This document shows, piece by piece, positions 1-3,901 of a stretch of DNA of 6,088 bases. A model generated the notes under the pieces. It was not told the DNA's origin and did no database searches. It saw only the letters and a list, made by a program, of their open reading frames with translations. The translations under genes and the position numbers were made by a program. The stretch spans positions 1 through 6,088 of the forward strand of contig JAHDIA010000389.1 in the NCBI GenBank assembly GCA_020631035.1. The letters are read 5' to 3'. Each line of letters opens with the position of its first letter. Positions within the stretch are counted from its first letter, which is position 1. The stretch comes from Chitinophagales bacterium. GTDB lineage: Bacteria; Bacteroidota; Bacteroidia; Chitinophagales; UBA2359.

Positions 1-1466
1 AAGCTCCAAATCCAGACGATGGTTGTGCTTTGACAACAGATAGCTTTGATGCTACCAACTGTGTTATTGTCAATGAAGCACCAGATTGTGATGATGGAGA
101 TGACACAACAGCTGATTCATTTGATGCTGCTAACTGTGTTTGTGTCAATGATGGTGGTGGAATTATTGTAGGTTGTACCGATCCTTGTGCGACCAATTAC
201 GATATGACTGCCAACCAAGATGATGGTTCTTGTACCTATCCAACATGTGATGATGGCTGTGATTTGACAACAGATACATACAATACAGTAACTTGTGAAT
301 GTGAATATGCAGAACCAGATGTAGATGATGGTTGTGCATTGACAGACGATTCATTTGATGCAGACAATTGTGTAATTGTCAATGCAGAGCCAGATGTAAA
401 TGATGGCTGTGATTTAACAGCTGATTCTTTTGATGCTGCTAGTTGTACCATTGTCAATACACCACCAGATGTAGATGATAATTGCGATTTGACTGATGAT
501 AGCTTTGACGCTCTTAATTGTATCATTATCAATGCTGCACCTGATTGTGATGATGGAGATGATGCAACAACAGATTCATTTGATGCAGTTAATTGTGAAT
601 GTATCAATAGTACCACCATCATCGAAGGTTGTACCGATCCTTGTGCGACCAATTACGATATGACCGCCAATCAAGATGATGGCTCTTGTACTTATCCAAG
701 TTGTGATGATGGCTGTGCTTTGACAACGGATACATACAATACCACAACATGTGAATGTGAATATACAGAGCCAGATGTAGACGATGGTTGTGATTTGACC
801 ACCGATTCATTTGATGCAGACAATTGTGTTATTGTCAATGAAGCTCCAAATCCAGACGATGGTTGTGCTTTGACAACAGATAGCTTTGATGCTACTAACT
901 GTGTTATTGTCAATGAAGCTCCAAATCCAGACGATGGTTGTGCTTTGACAACAGATAGCTTTGATGCTACCAACTGTGTTATTGTCAATGAAGCACCAGA
1001 TTGTGATGATGGAGATGACACAACAGCTGATTCATTTGATGCTGCTAACTGTGTTTGTGTCAATGATGGTGGTGGAATTATTGTAGGTTGTACCGATCCT
1101 TGTGCGACCAATTACGATATGACTGCCAACCAAGATGATGGTTCTTGTACCTATCCAAGTTGTGACGATGGCTGTGATTTGACCACTGATACATACAATA
1201 CTGTAACTTGTGAGTGTGAATACACAGAACCAGATGTAGACGATGGCTGTGATTTGACCACTGATTCATTTGATGCAGACAATTGTGTTATTGTCAATGA
1301 AGCTCCAAATCCAGACGATGGTTGTGCTTTGACAACAGATAGCTTTGATGCCGCCAACTGTGTCATTGTCAATGAAGCTCCTGACTGTGATGATGATAAC
1401 TCCAATACTATTGACATTTTTGATGCGGCTGATTGTGAATGTGAATATCAAGGAGGAAACATCGAA
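1..1466 (+). repeat. Hierarchical repeat array: 75-bp (25-aa) units in 456/459-bp super-repeats
   Basis: The basic unit is 25 residues (75 bp), of form PDVDDGCxLTTDSFDAxNCVIVNEA, with two Cys. Three other unit types occur once per super-repeat: a 25-aa GCTDPCATNYD..DDGSCTYP module, a 23-aa CDDGC..TTDTYN..TCECEY unit, and a closing 29/30-aa PDCDDGDD..DSFDA.NC.C unit. Super-repeats begin at 171, 627 and 1086. The first (152 aa) and second (153 aa) hold three basic units each; the third (127 aa, to 1466) holds two. The closing part of an earlier super-repeat occupies 1-170. The closing unit resembles the CDDGNxxT..D..xxxCxC repeats of other Bacteroidota secreted proteins. Confidence 0.93.
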
Positions 1467-2465
1467 GGTTGTATAGATGAAATGGCTTGTAACTACAACC
1501 CTGATGCCAATACAGATGATGGAAGCTGTGAATATGCTCCTGACTTTGAAGGTTGCGAGTGTGGTGACTTTGCGGGTTGTACCGATCCATTGGCACAGAA
1601 TTTCGATCCAGTAGCTACTTGTGACGATGCTTCTTGCGAATACAAGCCAGAATGTACATTGGAAGCAAGTGAAGAAGTAATCTGTAATCCTTCTGGTACT
1701 TTGTACCAAGTATTGTTGGTTATGACTGGCGATTTCTCAGGTGAAGGTTACTTAGTGGTCAACAACCTAACAGGCGAAGCAACAACGGTTACTGATCCAT
1801 TCTTTACAACGGAATCTTTTGAAGTAGGTACAGGCTATTCTTACTCTGTATTCTTAGGAGATGACGCTGATTGTGGATTAATTTTCTCTACTGCAGTAGT
1901 AAGTTGTATTGTAACAGCAATCGACTTAGTAGACTTTGATGGAACAGTCAAGGAAGAAGGCAACTTATTGTCTTGGTCAACTGCTTCTGAATACAACTCT
2001 GCTTATTTCATCTTAGAGCGTTCTACCAATGGTCGCCTATTCGAACCTATTCAAGAAATTACTGCGGCTGGCAACAGCAATGTCTTCAATAATTACCAAT
2101 TCTTGGACAAAACGGCTGAGTCAGGTACCAACTACTACCGCTTGGTCGAAGTAGACAAAGATGGCAAGCAAACAATCGTTTCTGATGTAGTGACACTCAA
2201 CAGAGCAAGCTCATTGGAAATCACAGAGGTTTCGCCAATTCCAGCCAACGACCAATTGAACATCGCTTTTGTGACCGCTCAAGAAGGTCAGGTAGAATTG
2301 AGCATCTTTGACATCACAGGTAAATTGATCGAAAACCAACAAGTACAAGTAGCATTGGGCAACAACCAAATCACTTTGAATGTTGCCAATTACGCTATCG
2401 GTACTTATTTCCTTCAAATGACCGATGGCAAAAACGAATTGACTACTAGATTTATCAAAAATTAA
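1..2465 (+). CDS. Large secreted Asp/Cys-rich repeat protein with T9SS type A sorting domain (5' partial)
   Basis: The frame is open from the left edge (first full codon at 3) to TAA at 2463-2465, giving 820 visible residues. The TTG at 30 is an ordinary Leu inside a repeat, not a start; the true start is outside the window. Order by visible residue: about 1-488 hierarchical repeats of PDVDDGC.LTTDSFDA.NCVIVN type mixed with GCTDP..NYD..DDGSCTY modules; 489-550 two diverged GCxD modules; 551-637 an unassigned Ig-like beta-rich stretch with four Cys; 638-737 a fibronectin-III-like domain (LLSWSTASE..N..YFILERS, then SGTNYYRLVEVDKDG), common just before T9SS tails; 738-820 a T9SS type A sorting domain. 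Inferred role: exported across the outer membrane by T9SS and anchored or released as an adhesin or matrix protein. The acidic DxDDG segments suggest calcium binding. No enzymatic domain is visible, though one could lie upstream. It is convergent with the downstream deacetylase gene and ends at a strong terminator. Confidence 0.93.
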   Translation, partial: APNPDDGCALTTDSFDATNCVIVNEAPDCDDGDDTTADSFDAANCVCVNDGGGIIVGCTDPCATNYDMTANQDDGSCTYPTCDDGCDLTTDTYNTVTCECEYAEPDVDDGCALTDDSFDADNCVIVNAEPDVNDGCDLTADSFDAASCTIVNTPPDVDDNCDLTDDSFDALNCIIINAAPDCDDGDDATTDSFDAVNCECINSTTIIEGCTDPCATNYDMTANQDDGSCTYPSCDDGCALTTDTYNTTTCECEYTEPDVDDGCDLTTDSFDADNCVIVNEAPNPDDGCALTTDSFDATNCVIVNEAPNPDDGCALTTDSFDATNCVIVNEAPDCDDGDDTTADSFDAANCVCVNDGGGIIVGCTDPCATNYDMTANQDDGSCTYPSCDDGCDLTTDTYNTVTCECEYTEPDVDDGCDLTTDSFDADNCVIVNEAPNPDDGCALTTDSFDAANCVIVNEAPDCDDDNSNTIDIFDAADCECEYQGGNIEGCIDEMACNYNPDANTDDGSCEYAPDFEGCECGDFAGCTDPLAQNFDPVATCDDASCEYKPECTLEASEEVICNPSGTLYQVLLVMTGDFSGEGYLVVNNLTGEATTVTDPFFTTESFEVGTGYSYSVFLGDDADCGLIFSTAVVSCIVTAIDLVDFDGTVKEEGNLLSWSTASEYNSAYFILERSTNGRLFEPIQEITAAGNSNVFNNYQFLDKTAESGTNYYRLVEVDKDGKQTIVSDVVTLNRASSLEITEVSPIPANDQLNIAFVTAQEGQVELSIFDITGKLIENQQVQVALGNNQITLNVANYAIGTYFLQMTDGKNELTTRFIKN
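916..1158 (+). repeat. Exact second copy of window bases 1-243
   Basis: Bases 916-1158 are identical to 1-243 over all 243 positions, by line-by-line comparison. The first difference on the right is at 244 versus 1159 (c versus g). The left limit cannot be seen because the first copy runs into the window edge. The copy also overlaps a 75-bp tandem pair: 841-915 and 916-990 differ at a single base (actaact versus accaact). A further, slightly diverged copy of the 75-bp unit lies at 1300-1374. The segment spans one basic unit, the closing unit and the GCTDP module. Confidence 0.93.
2214..2462 (+). other. T9SS type A sorting domain (C-terminal signal) of the left surface protein
   Basis: The last 83 residues have the usual order of the domain: a degenerate PNPA-like motif (VSPIPANDQLNI), then VELSIFDITGKLI, then a LNVANYAIGTYFLQM strand, ending in TTRFIKN. 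Family knowledge: this domain directs passage through the T9SS outer-membrane translocon and is normally cleaved off by a sortase. The Asn-to-Ile change in the PNPA motif is a common kind of variation and need not impair export. Confidence 0.9.
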
Positions 2466-2488
2466 ATCTAAGTAAATACCGAAAACAC

Positions 2489-2523
2489 AACCTAACAGCT
2501 TTCACAAGCTGTTAGGTTTTTTT
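2489..2523 (+). terminator. Strong intrinsic terminator of the left surface-protein gene
   Basis: A perfect 13-bp stem (2489-2501 with 2506-2518, core cctaacagctt / aagctgttagg) closes a 4-base loop (tcac) and runs into seven T at 2517-2523. It lies 24 bases after the stop codon. On the - strand the hairpin is followed only by gtgttttcgg, so it acts mainly for the + strand gene, although it could also slow transcripts coming from the convergent deacetylase gene. Confidence 0.92.
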
Positions 2524-2558
2524 ATTTAAAAGACCCCATTCGGTTTTTTTATTTAAAA
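2515..2558. repeat. 17-bp direct repeat over the terminator tail and the deacetylase stop codon
   Basis: ggtttttttatttaaaa occurs at 2515-2531 and again at 2542-2558, separated by 10 bases (gaccccattc). The second copy contains the complement of the deacetylase stop codon (2553-2555). Between the copies a weak hairpin is possible: aaaagacc (2528-2535) with ggtttttt (2542-2549), including one G-T pair and a 6-base loop. It could be a weak back-up terminator; this is inference. Confidence 0.6.
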
Positions 2559-3479
2559 AAACACCTCCTGACACAAACGGTAAGTATTCGCATGTGCCTC
2601 AACAATGGTTGCCAAACTTTCCGAATAACCACCACCCATACTTGCCACCACAGGAATGGCATCTCGTTTACAAGCCTCCAACACAATACGATCTCGCTCC
2701 TTACAACCATTGAGACTCATACCCAAACGGCCCAATTTATCCGTTGCCAAAACATCCACACCTGACTGAAAAAAAACAAAGTCAGGCTCAATGGCGTCCA
2801 ACAAAACACCTAAGTTTTCTCTTAGCAATTTCAAATACAAATCATCCTCTGTCCCATCGGGCAAACCAATGTCCAAATCAGACTGTTCTTTGTGCATTGG
2901 ATAATTGTTCGCCCCATGCATACTAAAGGTAAATACCCGTTTATCGTTCCGAAAAATTTCCGCCGTACCATTGCCTTGATGTACATCCAAGTCCACCACC
3001 AAAATCTGATCCACCAATTCTTTTTCCAGCAAATAATTTGCCGCAATCGCAATATCATTCAACAAACAAAAACCCTCTCCACGATCCGTAAAGGCGTGAT
3101 GAGTCCCACCAGCAATATTACAAGCGCAACCAAAATCAAGCGCATATTTAGCACATTCTAAGGTTCCATTGGCAATCACAATTTCACGCTCCACCAATGC
3201 TGCCGACAAAGGAAAACCCGTTCGACGAATCTCAGCCCTCGTCAAATCCAATGCCTTCAATTTATCCCAATAAGACTGCTGATGTGTATTCACAATATAC
3301 CGCTCATCAAGCGGCTCAGGCGTAAAAAAGGCATCCTTGCCAACCGTTCCCTCATACAACAACTGCTCAGGCAACAAAGCATACTTCGCCATCGGGAAAC
3401 GGTGTTTCACAGGCAGAGGATGTTCATAAATCGGTGACCAAGCTATCTTTAACATATTCTTTTTTATAGATTTACGCAT
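2553..3479 (-). CDS. Histone deacetylase superfamily protein (zinc-dependent amidohydrolase, class IV-like)
   Basis: Complete 308-residue protein with TAA at 2555-2553. Family role: zinc-dependent hydrolysis of acetyl-amide bonds, of acetyl-lysine or acetylated small amines; the substrate here is unknown. All hallmark residues are visible: HPLPVKHRFPMAKY near the N-terminus (20-33), the catalytic His pair in GGTHHA (H127, H128), the DLDVHQGNGT motif with putative zinc ligands D165 and H167, third ligand D242 in QSGVDVLATDKLG, and the transition-state Tyr in MGGGYS (Y285). The length is normal for the bacterial family. No signal peptide, so cytoplasmic. Start choice: ATG 3479 gives the longest frame, but Met9 (ATG at 3455-3453) begins exactly where family similarity begins (MLKIAWSPIY) and is preceded by an A-rich aaaaaagaat, favourable in Bacteroidota; I slightly favour 3455. 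It is monocistronic in this window, convergent with the left gene, and codirectional with the right gene but separated from it by a terminator. Confidence 0.95.
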   Translation of the reverse strand: MRKSIKKNMLKIAWSPIYEHPLPVKHRFPMAKYALLPEQLLYEGTVGKDAFFTPEPLDERYIVNTHQQSYWDKLKALDLTRAEIRRTGFPLSAALVEREIVIANGTLECAKYALDFGCACNIAGGTHHAFTDRGEGFCLLNDIAIAANYLLEKELVDQILVVDLDVHQGNGTAEIFRNDKRVFTFSMHGANNYPMHKEQSDLDIGLPDGTEDDLYLKLLRENLGVLLDAIEPDFVFFQSGVDVLATDKLGRLGMSLNGCKERDRIVLEACKRDAIPVVASMGGGYSESLATIVEAHANTYRLCQEVFF

Positions 3480-3487
3480 TAAAAATT

Positions 3488-3533
3488 AATATGACATTTC
3501 TGATTGCAATGTGTATAGTAGAAATGTCATATT
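3488..3533. promoter_or_regulatory. Perfect 13-bp inverted repeat upstream of the deacetylase gene
   Basis: aatatgacatttc (3488-3500) and gaaatgtcatatt (3521-3533) are exact reverse complements separated by 20 bases. The near arm ends 8 bases before ATG 3479 (32 before ATG 3455). Arm centres are 33 bp apart, about three helical turns, which suits an operator for a dimeric regulator. Only three G/C pairs per arm make it a weak RNA terminator, although T-rich sequence follows on both strands. Function is inferred. Confidence 0.6.
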
Positions 3534-3562
3534 TTTCTTTATTAATTTGTTTTGTATATCCC

Positions 3563-3570
3563 TATCTTTG
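3563..3570 (+). promoter_or_regulatory. Possible Bacteroidota -7 promoter element (TAnnTTTG)
   Basis: tatctttg matches the TAnnTTTG -7 consensus of Bacteroidota primary promoters and would drive rightward transcription into the GC-rich block. The -33 element is poor: TTTG at 3546-3549 gives only a 13-base spacer, where about 19-21 is usual. No supported + strand gene lies downstream, so this may be chance or the promoter of an unannotated RNA. Confidence 0.25.
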
Positions 3571-3822
3571 GAAGGAACGCTCATCTTTCAAGCGATGGCG
3601 ACTCCCCGCTATCCATTCCTATGGCAGCATTGGGAAATATTTCAATCCCACCGCCACGCCAGTACAAACCTTACATGCAAAGTCTCCTACCTACAATGTC
3701 TGTATGTGCTGCCATATCCATTACTATCGGGCTTAGGCATCGTTTCTATTTGCCCCCTGTCGGTTCTTTTATCCATCCGCTACGCTACACCTTACGACTT
3801 TTTATAAGAAAGAAAATATTGG

Positions 3823-3862
3823 AAAATAAAAATGTGTCGCTCCAATATAGAAACGACACATT
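3823..3862 (-). terminator. Intrinsic terminator of the right surface-protein gene
   Basis: Arms aatgtgtcg (3831-3839) and cgacacatt (3854-3862) are a perfect 9-bp inverted repeat with a 14-base loop. Read on the - strand, the stem ends in cgacacatt and continues as tttattttcc, a T-rich tract. It begins 39 bases after the stop of the right gene and separates it from the deacetylase gene. On the + strand the hairpin is followed by A residues, so it is directional. Confidence 0.8.
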
Positions 3863-3901
3863 AAAAATGGAATAAAACAATTCCAATTTGTATGTAAGGA
3901 C

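Larger units (their letters stand above)
3480..3901. other. Intergenic region with a GC-rich, C-skewed block and no convincing gene
   Basis: This 422-bp gap holds the inverted repeat at 3488-3533, a compositionally distinct block at about 3570-3800, and a terminator at 3823-3862. By hand count 3601-3780 is 86/180 G+C (48%) with C twice as frequent as G on the + strand, against 13/60 (22%) at 3481-3540 and 18/60 (30%) at 3781-3840. All three + frames are free of stops over about 3552-3736, giving overlapping frames of 81, 98 and 107 codons, but none resembles a known domain or has a supported start. A gctac tandem lies at 3779-3788 and a 10-bp palindrome, gaaatatttc, at 3634-3643. It could be a dispersed intergenic repeat, a structured RNA or a decayed gene; I cannot decide. 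Confidence 0.5.

Noticed and set aside
30..32. TTG as a possible start of the left gene
   Set aside because: It encodes the Leu of GCALTTDSFD, conserved in every repeat, and the frame is open to the window edge. The gene starts outside.
841..990. Regular 75-bp repeats considered as a CRISPR array
   Set aside because: The repeats are contiguous, in frame and coding, without unique spacers.
163..1417. Antisense open frames of 62-147 codons within the left repeat gene, three of them 63-codon near-copies at 163, 619 and 1078
   Set aside because: They are spaced by the same 456/459 bp as the super-repeats, so they only mirror the coding repeat on the opposite strand. Their His/Ser-rich composition is the reverse reading of Asp/Cys/Thr codons.
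2831..3058. 75-codon - strand frame inside the deacetylase gene
   Set aside because: It is a shifted frame over the region encoding the DLDVHQGNG motif, not a separate gene.
2744..3161. Two + strand open frames opposite the deacetylase gene
   Set aside because: They lie antisense to a gene with full catalytic motifs, have no recognisable domain and no start signal.
3630..3790. Possible tRNA or other known structured RNA in the GC-rich block
   Set aside because: No cloverleaf, acceptor stem or known RNA motif could be traced; only a short palindrome and a gctac tandem are visible.
3491..3875. Three overlapping + strand frames of 81, 98 and 107 codons in the intergenic region
   Set aside because: They overlap each other in all three frames, show no domain, and none has a clear start. 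Reported only as an odd composition block.
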